Of a stretch of 63,836 nt of DNA, positions 8,638 to 17,623 are shown one piece after another. The stretch is taken from NCBI GenBank assembly GCA_003345595.1, contig PRDI01000110.1, forward strand, positions 1-63,836. The letters run 5' to 3'. Each line of letters opens with the position of its first letter. The first letter of the stretch is position 1. This DNA is from Candidatus Thorarchaeota archaeon (GTDB lineage: Archaea; Asgardarchaeota; Thorarchaeia; Thorarchaeales; Thorarchaeaceae). Both the position numbers and the translations under genes were made by a program. The notes under the pieces are model-generated. The model saw only the letters and a program-made list of their open reading frames with translations, made no database searches and was not told the DNA's origin.

Positions 8638-10045
8638 TAGCTGCTCCTTGCTCAAGTACACCAATCTTTGGTCCGACTTGTTGGATCGGTTCACGCTGAC
8701 TACCAGTTGCCGTATACATGTACCCCCTCGAAACAGACAACGAGCGAGTCATTTGTCCTTCATATTGCCAAGAGGACTTTGTTGCCTCAATGTAAAATTC
8801 ACCGCCGAGAAACCCTAGGCGTTCACCAATCCTCGGATAGGCCTTATATGTATTATCTTCAACGGACATGATTGTGACTGTCCCGGTCAGAAAATCTGCG
8901 TTGTTCGAGTACCAGTCGTAGAGCTTCTGTGACAAGTCGTGCATCAACTGCTCCGCGCCCGAGAAGTTCTTTTGATTCTCCTCCGAGCGAGAAAAAAAAC
9001 GACACTCCACGTACATTGGCCTAAACCCATAATAAGGCCACTTCGTGTCATCAACTACTGCACTTCGAGAGTAGCTATCAAGTGTCAATGCTTTCTCGCG
9101 AGAAATACCAGAACCCGGCAGAGTGCAGACAAAAAAGGTCTTGACATCTGCGTCTGAGGCCCCCACATCATAATCAACCAATAAAAGAGCCGGGATATCA
9201 TCTGGAATCTTAAAGATTGGGAGATTCATCCAATCAGAAGCATCAAAAGGAGTCTGACGAAGCCATATCTGATACTTCTTCGCATCAGGATCCCACATTC
9301 CATACAATTCATGGAAGGGTGGGTTGAGGACCTGGGAGATCGTGTCCCAGAGATTGTTTTCCTGCGTCTGGAATGCAGAGATGGCAATTGGGTACTGGGC
9401 AGTCAACGAGGTGGACATTCTAGTAGAAAAGTCAAACATTGAGTCGATAATATGCTTCACGCCGAGATTTTGGTTCCCTCCGATCGCTTCCATCATCTCA
9501 AAGTAAGCATCTTTGATAGCAACGATGACTGCGGCCATCTGCTGTCCTGTATCAACATTCGCTGCGATAGCTTCCATAAACTTTGTTTGTGCTGTCTGCG
9601 CCGTGGTCGAGGCAGAAAGTATATGAAGATCCAAAATAATTGAAAACGTGACTAGGAAAGAACCGATTGATTTTCCGCTGAACAAGATCGAACGCTCTGG
9701 TCCTCGTTCAGCCATTCGTGCTATGTACCGTTTGTCTGCAAGATACCCCACAAATCTGACCTTTCCATGCTCGGAGATGCGCACGAGGTCCCGGGACTTA
9801 ATCTTATCATACCAAGTTTTTCCTTGTGAATCGCGTTCCAAAGTCGTGGTGAAAGAAAAACTTCCTTCAAGACTGGCTGTCAACTCCTGGAACTCGTAAG
9901 AAATACAAGCAGTGGACTGCCCTGAATTACCAGACATTCCAAAGACTACGATCAGATCTTCCTTGTAGGACTGTGCTTGCGTATAGTCTGGTCGAACCAC
10001 CTCGATTGAAAAGGCTGGGGTTCTGCTATACGTACTAATTGCCAT
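8630..10045 (-). CDS. Baseplate hub protein (gpD/gp27/XkdQ-like)
   Basis: 471 residues, encoded between tape measure and spike, the normal place for the hub on which the spike trimer sits. Features consistent with gp27-like hubs are an N-terminal beta domain (ASLEGSFSFTTTLERDSQG, DLVRISEHGKVRFVGYLADK), a helical middle (150-230), and a C-terminal beta domain (YPRIGERLGFLGGEFYIEAT, then SWQYEGQMTRSLSVSRG) as in XkdQ-type proteins. Confidence 0.65.
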   Translation of the reverse strand: MAISTYSRTPAFSIEVVRPDYTQAQSYKEDLIVVFGMSGNSGQSTACISYEFQELTASLEGSFSFTTTLERDSQGKTWYDKIKSRDLVRISEHGKVRFVGYLADKRYIARMAERGPERSILFSGKSIGSFLVTFSIILDLHILSASTTAQTAQTKFMEAIAANVDTGQQMAAVIVAIKDAYFEMMEAIGGNQNLGVKHIIDSMFDFSTRMSTSLTAQYPIAISAFQTQENNLWDTISQVLNPPFHELYGMWDPDAKKYQIWLRQTPFDASDWMNLPIFKIPDDIPALLLVDYDVGASDADVKTFFVCTLPGSGISREKALTLDSYSRSAVVDDTKWPYYGFRPMYVECRFFSRSEENQKNFSGAEQLMHDLSQKLYDWYSNNADFLTGTVTIMSVEDNTYKAYPRIGERLGFLGGEFYIEATKSSWQYEGQMTRSLSVSRGYMYTATGSQREPIQQVGPKIGVLEQGAANG

Positions 10046-10054
10046 CTTTCACTC

Positions 10055-12418
10055 CTACTTCGACTGCACAGTAACAGTTGCCGGGGCATTCAAGGCCGCG
10101 GTGTTATCCTTCAACGCTTTGATTAAGGCATCTACATCCTTCGTCGAAAGTTGATTCTTTGCATACATCTCACCTAGGGAGCCTGAACTAATCAATCCTT
10201 CCACTTGTCCAGGCGTAAGCCCTGTCAAGGCATCTTCCAACTTCTGTGCTTTAGCTAAACGAGCTGAGTAAGTCTCGTCTGATTCCCCGAACAAACCTTT
10301 CTTCCGCGGCCGCTGAAGATCAGTAAGTTGATCCATAAGCTGTTGAAGACCATATCGTCCCACTGCTTGAAGAGAATTGGGGTTCTCCTCTGGAAGACCC
10401 ATAGTATACCGGGAGAGTGCTGCAAGACTTCCAACGGCTGGGGCCTTGCTAGTATATCCAGCTGCCTCTTTAGTCACTGCTGCGAGTATGGGTTGAAATT
10501 CCTGGTAGAAGCTACCAGTCTCTTCTGACTGGAGTACACGATCCTTGTTTCCAATACTAGCCAAAATACCTTGCATTTGCGATCCGTATTTGCCACCTGA
10601 GAGCATCCCTATTTGTGTTGGATTCAGTCCTTGAAGTGCAGTCATCAGCTTTGCCGCCGCATCCTGATTTACAGTATCAGTTCCGCTCATGAGATCTATG
10701 AGTGCTCCATTCGCCCCACCAATACCGATGTCAGATAATTCAGAGACGAACTGCTGTCCAGGTAAAGTTTGACTAGTGGTCTGGCCCCAATCAATAAACT
10801 TTTGTTCGTAATTTTTTCTAAACTCTTTGGAAGCAGTCACCTGTGCTTCGCGTGTTGCCTTACCCCTTGTCGCATTCGTCTGAGATTCCAGGTCAACACC
10901 TGCAATTTTCGACAAGAGTTTTACAACATCAGCAAGAGAACTAACAATTTCTGTTTTTGCCGGAAGCAGTGTTTCCCCAGCTTCAATAACTGCCATTCGA
11001 ATCATGTTCTCTTGTTTTGTAAGTTTCATCTCGTCTGACTCAGCCGTTGGTGGGGGTAGTTTAGCCACGAGGCTTGCCAGGTCCCCACCGCCCCCAGCCC
11101 CAGCCTGGTAGAGACTCGAAGCCATCGAATAGTTTACACCGAAGGTCTGACGAAGCATCTCAATCATGTCCGTCTTTGACCCCCCAGTCATCTGCTTCAC
11201 CTGGTCATATATTTGCTTGAACATCCCGACTGTCATGCCTTGCTCCATCCGCTGCATGACGTCGATGTAGTCAAACTGACCCTTGGCACTTTTCACAGCC
11301 TCAGCCTTAGCCGCTCGGTAGAGGATAACATCTGTCTCGCTCTGGAGTCCGGTCGCGCCTGCCAGCGCCTGGTTCAACCCTGCAACCTTCTGCGCACCCA
11401 CCTGCCCTTGCCACATCGGACCAAGGCGGGAGAAGAAATTAAGTGATCCAGAAATGTCCTCGAAGCTCCTGGATACACCCTTTCCTACGGCGTCCTCCAT
11501 CGCAGAAGTTAAGGCATTCAAATACTCTTCGTACCTGCCACTACCGATCCCCTGAATGCCTACGCCGCCTGCGGTCAGACCTAGAACGTTTGATCCTTTA
11601 TCATACGTCGCAGCCATGATCTTAGCGTTGGTCAAATCACCTGGGCTTACGCCGAAGCCTCTCGCGTAAGCCAAGACATCCCTGGTCGCAGCTACACCAC
11701 CTACTCCTCCGTGGGCGAGTTTGCTCATCACCTCGTTGCCAGTCTCGATAGAGTAGCCAAACTGGGAGGCAGCGTCAGCAGCTTCGCGTAGGTTCTTTCT
11801 GAACGCGATTGAGTTCTCGCCCGCAGATTTCCCGAGTTGGCCTAGGGCAGCAGTCGTATCCATAATCGTGGGCACAAAGGCCTCGTAAGTCTTGGTCAGC
11901 TGGTCGGTGATAACCGCGGTTACGGAGACAACACCTGCGACCGCGGCGATCCCTGCACCGACCGGTCCCGCCTTAGAAACTGCTCCACCCAGGGACTCAA
12001 GTATGTTCGCCCCAGGCCCTATTGCGTTCCCCGTCTCTCCTGCTTGTGCGACTGCGCTTCCTGCACGGGAGACAGTCATCAGCGCGCGGCTGCCAGCACC
12101 ACCCTCACTACTCCGGGCGATTGCTCGCTCCTCGGGGGTGTTAAGCTTCTGCTCCATAGTCTGATTGCGGAGCTCCATATACCGTGTCTGGAGCTCTCGT
12201 TGCTTACCAAGCTTAGTCTCGTACAAACGGTCGACTTTTTCAGCAAAGCCCTCGAGCTGACTACTGAGTTTGGAAAAGTCGAAGGCGTCTTGTAAAGATG
12301 CCCCCGCTTGCTGCCCAGCATCTCCGATGTTCTCGAAGACCTGAGCAACGCGGGGGCCTACTACTGAGGCGTTTTCGTGAACATCTATCTGAATGCCGAC
12401 TACCTGAGCTCCCGGCAT
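10055..12418 (-). CDS. Tail tape measure protein
   Basis: 787 residues, the longest tail-module protein apart from the fibre. It follows the overlapping tail-chaperone frames and precedes the hub gene, the conserved tape-measure position. The sequence is largely helical with N-terminal coiled-coil character (residues 40-100), a Gly/Ala-rich hydrophobic stretch (about 143-170, GPVGAGIAAVAGVVSVTAVI) and a long helical C-terminal part. At roughly 1.5 A per residue this length predicts a tail near 120 nm (family rule, not measured). The start ATG directly follows the stop of the chaperone extension (TAGATG). Confidence 0.85.
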   Translation of the reverse strand: MPGAQVVGIQIDVHENASVVGPRVAQVFENIGDAGQQAGASLQDAFDFSKLSSQLEGFAEKVDRLYETKLGKQRELQTRYMELRNQTMEQKLNTPEERAIARSSEGGAGSRALMTVSRAGSAVAQAGETGNAIGPGANILESLGGAVSKAGPVGAGIAAVAGVVSVTAVITDQLTKTYEAFVPTIMDTTAALGQLGKSAGENSIAFRKNLREAADAASQFGYSIETGNEVMSKLAHGGVGGVAATRDVLAYARGFGVSPGDLTNAKIMAATYDKGSNVLGLTAGGVGIQGIGSGRYEEYLNALTSAMEDAVGKGVSRSFEDISGSLNFFSRLGPMWQGQVGAQKVAGLNQALAGATGLQSETDVILYRAAKAEAVKSAKGQFDYIDVMQRMEQGMTVGMFKQIYDQVKQMTGGSKTDMIEMLRQTFGVNYSMASSLYQAGAGGGGDLASLVAKLPPPTAESDEMKLTKQENMIRMAVIEAGETLLPAKTEIVSSLADVVKLLSKIAGVDLESQTNATRGKATREAQVTASKEFRKNYEQKFIDWGQTTSQTLPGQQFVSELSDIGIGGANGALIDLMSGTDTVNQDAAAKLMTALQGLNPTQIGMLSGGKYGSQMQGILASIGNKDRVLQSEETGSFYQEFQPILAAVTKEAAGYTSKAPAVGSLAALSRYTMGLPEENPNSLQAVGRYGLQQLMDQLTDLQRPRKKGLFGESDETYSARLAKAQKLEDALTGLTPGQVEGLISSGSLGEMYAKNQLSTKDVDALIKALKDNTAALNAPATVTVQSK

Positions 12419-12775
12419 CTACTTCTTCCTCTCCCCTGAGACTGCCAGGGGGATTGCTGCTCTCATCCGCTCGATCTGCTCGTCAGTGTACCCTTGGGCT
12501 TTCAGCAACTCGACAGGAAGTGTCTCTTGGACCTGCCCTGTCTTGACCTCCTGCCGGTAGTACTCCCGAAGCTGCTCGTCGCTCGGACGCATGACATGGT
12601 ACAAGAACAGAACGTCAATCTGTTCTTCCATCAGCTCCTGGTACTCCTTCGTCGTGGGCAATACCCGAAAATGCTCCAGCAACCACATCCGCTTTTTCAG
12701 TTCCGCTGGCGCCTGCTGGAGGCTCTTTTCCAGATCCCGCTCCAGCTCCGCCAATTTCCGACTGAATTCTATTGT
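12419..12775 (-). CDS. Tail assembly chaperone extension, reached by frameshift (gpT-like)
   Basis: Downstream half of the tail chaperone pair. The frame encodes a plausible helical protein (RKLAELERDLEKSLQQ, then RMWLLEHFRVLPTTKEYQEL) that ends just before the tape measure gene. Upstream of about 12780 the same frame becomes basic, Ser-rich and non-protein-like, and there is no good ATG, GTG or TTG start with a Shine-Dalgarno. I therefore read it as the extension of the 13166-12615 gene, entered by a +1 (or -2) shift. It lies in the +1 register relative to that gene. End coordinate is the inferred shift point. Confidence 0.6.
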   Translation of the reverse strand, partial: TIEFSRKLAELERDLEKSLQQAPAELKKRMWLLEHFRVLPTTKEYQELMEEQIDVLFLYHVMRPSDEQLREYYRQEVKTGQVQETLPVELLKAQGYTDEQIERMRAAIPLAVSGERKK

Positions 12776-13166
12776 AAAAGCGAAGATACCTCCTGTAGAG
12801 ATCGCCGATGAGCTTGTCGTCAGGGCAATCTTCTGACGAGTCCAGATCGTCCCACCACTGAGGTGCCTTGACAATGACAATGTCGAGCGTTGCATAGATT
12901 TCGTAGAAGCGAAGCGTCGACGGGGCAATATTCCCCAGATTGACGTCATCGAACCTCTGCGCGAGGAGGACTTGGATCTGGCGTAGGACTTTGGGGCGAG
13001 GGTACTTGATGGTGAACGTTCCTCGATCGGTCTCGACAGTCTCGAAGAGATCCTCGCCGGACAAAAGCTTTTTCAGCGTCTCGTTCACTTCCGGCTTGTT
13101 CTGCTCCGCTGTCATCTTCTTCGCCTCTTCCCTCTGGTCTCCTGCTGCCTTTCCTGCTCGGTTCAT
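12615..13166 (-). CDS. Tail assembly chaperone, upstream frame (gpG-like)
   Basis: 183 residues from ATG at 13166, which has TAAGGAGA six bases upstream. It sits between the tube gene and the tape measure, the conserved position of lambda G/T-type chaperones that coat the tape measure during assembly. The N-terminal ~125 residues look protein-like (TFTIKYPRPKVLRQIQVLLA, YATLDIVIVKAPQWWDDLDS). The tail after residue ~130 is Gly/Ala-rich and lies opposite the better-looking second frame, so a fraction of ribosomes probably shift near 12776. Confidence 0.7.
   Translation of the reverse strand: MNRAGKAAGDQREEAKKMTAEQNKPEVNETLKKLLSGEDLFETVETDRGTFTIKYPRPKVLRQIQVLLAQRFDDVNLGNIAPSTLRFYEIYATLDIVIVKAPQWWDDLDSSEDCPDDKLIGDLYRRYLRFYNRIQSEIGGAGAGSGKEPPAGASGTEKADVVAGAFSGIAHDEGVPGADGRTD
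12773..12794 (-). promoter_or_regulatory. Candidate programmed +1/-2 frameshift site with internal SD
   Basis: On the coding strand an internal AGGAGGT (12794-12788) precedes TTTTAC (12779-12774) by nine bases after AGGAGG. A tRNA-Phe reading TTT at 12779-12777 could re-pair with TTT one base further, putting the ribosome in the downstream chaperone frame. Internal SD elements are known stimulators of programmed frameshifting (dnaX, prfB). The exact slip codon is inferred. Confidence 0.45.
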
Positions 13167-13237
13167 TGCATGTCTCCTTAAATGGACTCGCTCTCCCAAC
13201 CCCATAGTGAGGCTGGGTTAGATGTGTTTCTCGACGG

Positions 13238-13702
13238 CTACTTCGTCCGTTTCACCGCGTTCATCCGAATGTTCGCTGTCACGTAGCTGTTAGGTGCCAC
13301 CTGCTCGCCGTTGGAGGCGATGATGACGTCCGCGAACTCGTGAAGTGACTCCTGGGTAGCGGTGTTGACGAACTGAAGTCCATCGAACTGCTTGCCCTTC
13401 CCGTCGGTCTGGACCGTGTCCCTCGTGGGGAGGAGATCCTTGATCGTGATCTCGCCTCCATCGGGTAAGATCGAGATCGCTGCCGGGTTCTCGGGCACGA
13501 AGGTGTTGATTGTGATCGTGCACGAGTAGCCTTGTGAGTCATACGAGATGGGGCCGAGATGATTGAGCACGTTGGCGGGCTGGATGGCCCAGTCTTCGTC
13601 GTAGGAGCAGCCGGAAGCGAGGCCGATTGCCTTCCACTTTCCGTCCGTATCCTTGACCTTGACTTGGACCCACGCACCGCCGGCTATCAGTTTCTGTGAC
13701 AT
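13238..13702 (-). CDS. Tail tube protein
   Basis: 154 residues, directly downstream of the sheath gene, with the size and beta-rich character of gp19/FII-type tube proteins. Strands alternate with short turns (AWVQVKVKDTDGKWKAIGLA, YSCTITINTFVP, GGEITIKDLLP, SYVTANIRMNAVK). Hexameric rings of this protein form the inner tube around the tape measure. It has its own RBS; no overlap with neighbours. Confidence 0.75.
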   Translation of the reverse strand: MSQKLIAGGAWVQVKVKDTDGKWKAIGLASGCSYDEDWAIQPANVLNHLGPISYDSQGYSCTITINTFVPENPAAISILPDGGEITIKDLLPTRDTVQTDGKGKQFDGLQFVNTATQESLHEFADVIIASNGEQVAPNSYVTANIRMNAVKRTK

Positions 13703-13738
13703 GTTCTAGTTCCTCCCTTCCTTTTCAGACTGCTCTCA

Positions 13739-15757
13739 TCACGCTGTCGTCGAGGCGTAGACCGCCATGTGCGAGGTGATGAAGATAAAGTTCGTCGGTG
13801 GGGTCAGGTAACAGTTGAATTCAACGATAATCTGATCCCCGTTGACCTTCCTCAGGTAGCCCCAGTACATCGGGTCACCGTTAAAGAGGCCGAGTGCTGC
13901 ATACTGAGCAAGCTTGAGGTTGACTGTCGCGTCCACGTCCGTGAGCAGGCTGTTGGTCATCGCCCGACCAACGAAACTTTGCTCCAAAGTGTTGCGAAGA
14001 TCCCTGTTGATATACAAGGCCTCTCGCATCATTGAGAACTCATTTTTCTGGAGCAGATTTCCTTGGTAAGTAGTAATCTGTCGCAAGTTAACGAACTGCC
14101 CTAACGGATTCTTGTACGCAGCGCAAACACCTCCTTGAATAAGCTTCTCCAGGTCGGTTGTCTTAATCGACGTGAGGCCTAAGACGGAAAGTTGTTTGTT
14201 TGTCAACGGCTCATTCAACGCCAAGCAGGTTGCCAAACCAATAAGCTTGCACGCGTAATAAGCCGGGGCCCACCAAATAACCTCGCTTTCATCGTCATTC
14301 CAATCTTGAAATTCTGGGTAGGCAAGGCAGACCGCGGACGAATTGATAGCCTGAGCCCTGGCGATCACCTGAGCAATAGTCTCCCCGGATGCACCACCGA
14401 GTATGGCCTGGCGCTCCGACTTGCCAGTCACACTGTTCATCTTCTCCACGTGAGTTCGGATGAGGGCGTGTATTGCCGCGTCGGTCGAGGAGGTACCAAT
14501 GAGCTGGATGTCCTGCGTCTCCAAGTACTCCAGCGAGGTTGCCCACTCCGAGGAGGTGTAGGCACCGTCGGTACCGCCAGTGAAGTACGACCAGGTCGTG
14601 ATGTTGTCCGGGAGGACTCGGCCGACCTGCGTAACATCGTATTGAGCGTTTGCGCACCAAGGGCAATCATTCAGGGCATCAACTAAGGCTTGCACTGTTG
14701 ATTCGAGAGTTACTGCAGCAGTCTTGATGTCTAGAGCAGTAACCCAATCAAGTTCGTTTGACGGATCAGTGGACACGAGGGCACTAAGAGTCGCTGAGTA
14801 TCCAGATTGGTCGTTGATGTAATTCACCACATCTTCGACAGTTTCAAACGAGGCGAAATCGACCGAGATCTCCTGAGTGTGAGCCGGAGTGACGGTGAAA
14901 AGCTCAGTATCCGTAATACTCAGTACGCAGGAGGCCTCAGACCCAGTGTACTGGATCAGGATCGATGCTTTGTAGACGTCGTCAGCCACGTAAGCAGTCT
15001 CGGACATGAACTGCACGGTTAGCATCTTGCCTTGGTTCGTGCCCGCAGCTAGCTTGAGCTTCACCTGATTGCCGTGTAGGCCCCAGTCCCAGGCATCCAC
15101 ATCCATTGGGTAGTAAGTCGCGGCGTCAATACCCACGACTGTTCTCGCGATGGTTCCTGTGACTCCGGTGGTCCCACCGCTGAAGGTGTTCGCTCCACTG
15201 TTCTTTCCGACCGCGGAGGCCGTGAAGGTGACCGTGTCAGTCGACGCGGCCGCGGAGTAGCCAGGGAAAGTCCCGGCGGCGATCTTGGTCGCGATCTGAG
15301 CAGGCGTATCCCCGCTGGCCACTGCAATGGTGACCGCCGAGGCACCGTTCAGAATGATCGAGACGTCCTCACTGGCCGTCGCAGCGTGAGTGACGATAAG
15401 CCTGACTTTTTCTGCCAAGCCTGCCGACACTTTGGAGAGCGTCCTATTTGCCTGGAGACCTGGATTAACACGCAAAGCAGCGATGGTTTGAGGTGTGTAA
15501 TCCGGGCTAGGTTGGAAAGCATGTTTAATTGCTTTGAGGAGTGGCCCACTCCTCAAAGTTGCTTCGGCTTCGCTAGGCGAACTGAACCAGAGGAGTTCAT
15601 TGGGTTCGCCTCCTCGGGCATCACCAACAATGACTGCATTGTTGATGGATGAAAGACCACCAGCTGACTTCTGGAAGTCGATCCGCGAATATGCTCCCGG
15701 TATGTAGTGCGAGGAAGCCATGCTCCCTGACTGGAAAACGGCAGCTTTAACTCCCAT
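13739..15757 (-). CDS. Contractile tail sheath protein
   Basis: 672 residues. N-terminal segment (SSHYIPGAYSRIDFQ) and the C-terminal third (ALYINRDLRNTLEQSFVGRA, then DPMYWGYLRKVNGDQIIVEF) match sheath proteins, in which the C-terminal domain forms the interlocking sheath mesh. The middle (about 130-230) contains an Ala/Thr/Ser-rich domain (SIILNGASAVTIAVASGDTP) seen as surface insertions in larger sheaths. This gene identifies the phage as a myovirus. Confidence 0.9.
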   Translation of the reverse strand: MGVKAAVFQSGSMASSHYIPGAYSRIDFQKSAGGLSSINNAVIVGDARGGEPNELLWFSSPSEAEATLRSGPLLKAIKHAFQPSPDYTPQTIAALRVNPGLQANRTLSKVSAGLAEKVRLIVTHAATASEDVSIILNGASAVTIAVASGDTPAQIATKIAAGTFPGYSAAASTDTVTFTASAVGKNSGANTFSGGTTGVTGTIARTVVGIDAATYYPMDVDAWDWGLHGNQVKLKLAAGTNQGKMLTVQFMSETAYVADDVYKASILIQYTGSEASCVLSITDTELFTVTPAHTQEISVDFASFETVEDVVNYINDQSGYSATLSALVSTDPSNELDWVTALDIKTAAVTLESTVQALVDALNDCPWCANAQYDVTQVGRVLPDNITTWSYFTGGTDGAYTSSEWATSLEYLETQDIQLIGTSSTDAAIHALIRTHVEKMNSVTGKSERQAILGGASGETIAQVIARAQAINSSAVCLAYPEFQDWNDDESEVIWWAPAYYACKLIGLATCLALNEPLTNKQLSVLGLTSIKTTDLEKLIQGGVCAAYKNPLGQFVNLRQITTYQGNLLQKNEFSMMREALYINRDLRNTLEQSFVGRAMTNSLLTDVDATVNLKLAQYAALGLFNGDPMYWGYLRKVNGDQIIVEFNCYLTPPTNFIFITSHMAVYASTTA

Positions 15758-15772
15758 GAATATCCTCCTTCT

Positions 15773-16063
15773 TTATTCCGCTCGACGCGTATGATCATTG
15801 TGGATGAGCGTTTTCCACTCAGCGTAGGGAAGGATCTTACCTCGGTAATGCCACCTCAGGGCTTCCTTCTGCGTTGGGTGGAGATTAAGCTCTCCTTCGT
15901 CCTCTTCCAAATACGTTCGCACGTCCATAAGGCGAGGATCTTCGACTGGAGACTCTTTAACTTGGGTTGTCTCCTTGACCCCCTTCTTGCCCTTTACTGG
16001 CCGATACTGCGAGGTGTCGACATCCACGCTGGCCTCGGCCACTGTCTCTTCTCCGTTTTCCAT
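15773..16063 (-). CDS. Small charged protein upstream of sheath
   Basis: 96 residues; acidic start, Lys-rich middle (VKGKKGVKETTQVKES), then a compact C-terminal region with LHPTQKEALRWHYRGKIL. No recognised family. It lies between a probable tail terminator and the sheath gene with only two to fifteen bases on either side, so it is in the tail operon and likely a minor virion or assembly protein. Confidence 0.6.
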   Translation of the reverse strand: MENGEETVAEASVDVDTSQYRPVKGKKGVKETTQVKESPVEDPRLMDVRTYLEEDEGELNLHPTQKEALRWHYRGKILPYAEWKTLIHNDHTRRAE

Positions 16064-16065
16064 CT

Positions 16066-16782
16066 CTAATCCTCCCCTACCATTCCATGAGCTTCTACCG
16101 TGATTGCTCCAACTATAGTGTAGTCCTTCACTTCATAGTAGCCAACAGTGTAGGCAGTGCTGAAGTGGATCATTGCCCCGTACAAGACTTCACCGAAGTC
16201 GAAGTTGTAGATTCCTGACTTCTCACCGTTGATTGACTCTTCCTCGATGATAACCTCATTCTCGGTATGCTGCTTGAACCTCTGCTCGCCAACCAGGTAA
16301 GCAGAGATCAGATCGAAGATCTTGTCCTTCTGGACCTTATTCGCCGCCCAAACTTCGATAGCCATCTGAGTCCGGCGCAGCGTCTGGTACCCCTCGGCGC
16401 GGAGGAACTCCTTCCCCTTGAATGCCGCTTCCAGCTCCGCCAGGGCTTGCTTCGACATGATGAACTTGTTCCTACCCCCAGCCCTAATCTCATCGACCAG
16501 AATGGGAAGGAGCTTCATCGTCTGCGGCAGGACCGGAGTCTCCACGAGCTTCGAGAAGTTCGTGTCGATGACAGTAATGCAGGGGAAGCCAGTTACGTCG
16601 TACTTGCCCCCCTCAGGGACTGATTGCTGAAGCAAGCCGACGAACGGATGGTCTGTCGAGACCTTCAGATTGACCTTGGGGAAGAGTTCCGAGAACTTCT
16701 GCTCCGTATCAAACCAAGCACGGATATCATCTGCGATGAGTGCCTCGCAATCTGGAATCTTGGTCAGAACGAGTTTTGCCAT
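16066..16782 (-). CDS. Tail completion / terminator candidate
   Basis: 238 residues, located between the neck-like proteins and the sheath gene, where tail terminator proteins are normally found. N-terminal alpha/beta sequence (LIADDIRAWFDTEQKFSELF, then GFPCITVIDTNF) fits the terminator fold only loosely. Family not recognised from motifs. Ends three bases before the next start. Confidence 0.45.
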   Translation of the reverse strand: MAKLVLTKIPDCEALIADDIRAWFDTEQKFSELFPKVNLKVSTDHPFVGLLQQSVPEGGKYDVTGFPCITVIDTNFSKLVETPVLPQTMKLLPILVDEIRAGGRNKFIMSKQALAELEAAFKGKEFLRAEGYQTLRRTQMAIEVWAANKVQKDKIFDLISAYLVGEQRFKQHTENEVIIEEESINGEKSGIYNFDFGEVLYGAMIHFSTAYTVGYYEVKDYTIVGAITVEAHGMVGED

Positions 16783-16792
16783 CTAGCCCCTC

Positions 16793-17623
16793 CTATGGCA
16801 TGAGATCCATCGTGATCCCAGCCCGGATGGCCTCGCCGATCACTTCTTTGGTGTTCGCTACGACGTAGCGAGTGAGATGCATCCCCTGCCGTGCAGGAAC
16901 CACCCACGAGTTGGCCCAGCCCTTCTGCGCATTCGACTGCTTCGGGGCATTCGCCGAGACGACTCGGAAGGTTAAGTATTCCCCGCGAGCCTGGTTACCA
17001 GCCGAGACGTTGAAGACAACCATGCCCTCTAGGTTCGGGAACTGGGGGAGCTTCATCCTCGATCCCCACTTGTACTTGTTGGTCAGCACGACCTCGCCGG
17101 CCGCGTTGAAACCAGGCACCTTCTTCTGTACCGTCGACTTCTTGATCTCTCCGGCCCTAATCTTTGCCAGGATCTGCCCATACACTGCCGAAGGCATCGG
17201 CGCGCTGAGGGAGCCTGGAGCCCCGTGACGGAAGGGGACGATCGAGTATGGACCATTCTTGCCCATCCGTGCCCTGGGCCCGAAGGGGATGATCTTCTTC
17301 AGATCCTTCGCTTCCTCGCCATCCTCGATGGACGCGGCGTAGGGACTGTCAGAGTAGACGACTCCGTGCAGGCCTTGGAACGACTTGTGGATCGACTTTG
17401 CATACTCGCCGCGGACCGACTTCAGTCGGATCTTCGTTCCAGGGATTGCTGCGCCCATCGCATAGGCTTTCCACGTATACTCTAGGAGAGCGGTTGAGAC
17501 CTTGATAGCCCTAACCGTGTTTGGCAAGTACTTCGTGGAGACCATCTCTAAAGCCCCGATGAGATCTGCTAATCCCTGGTCGTCAGGAACGATTGACACC
17601 TGGAGCATCGACGCTTCCGTCAT
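16793..17623 (-). CDS. Neck / minor tail protein (HK97 gp10-like candidate)
   Basis: 276 residues. The pattern of an N-terminal helix region, then SVRGEYAKSIHKSFQGLHGV and YAASIEDGEEAKDL, resembles phage virion-morphogenesis proteins of the HK97 gp10/neck type, which often carry an SIxxG(v/k)Y..YaxxiE-like motif. Start ATG at 17623 overlaps the upstream stop by four bases. Probable role: joining head and tail. Confidence 0.5.
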   Translation of the reverse strand: MTEASMLQVSIVPDDQGLADLIGALEMVSTKYLPNTVRAIKVSTALLEYTWKAYAMGAAIPGTKIRLKSVRGEYAKSIHKSFQGLHGVVYSDSPYAASIEDGEEAKDLKKIIPFGPRARMGKNGPYSIVPFRHGAPGSLSAPMPSAVYGQILAKIRAGEIKKSTVQKKVPGFNAAGEVVLTNKYKWGSRMKLPQFPNLEGMVVFNVSAGNQARGEYLTFRVVSANAPKQSNAQKGWANSWVVPARQGMHLTRYVVANTKEVIGEAIRAGITMDLMP

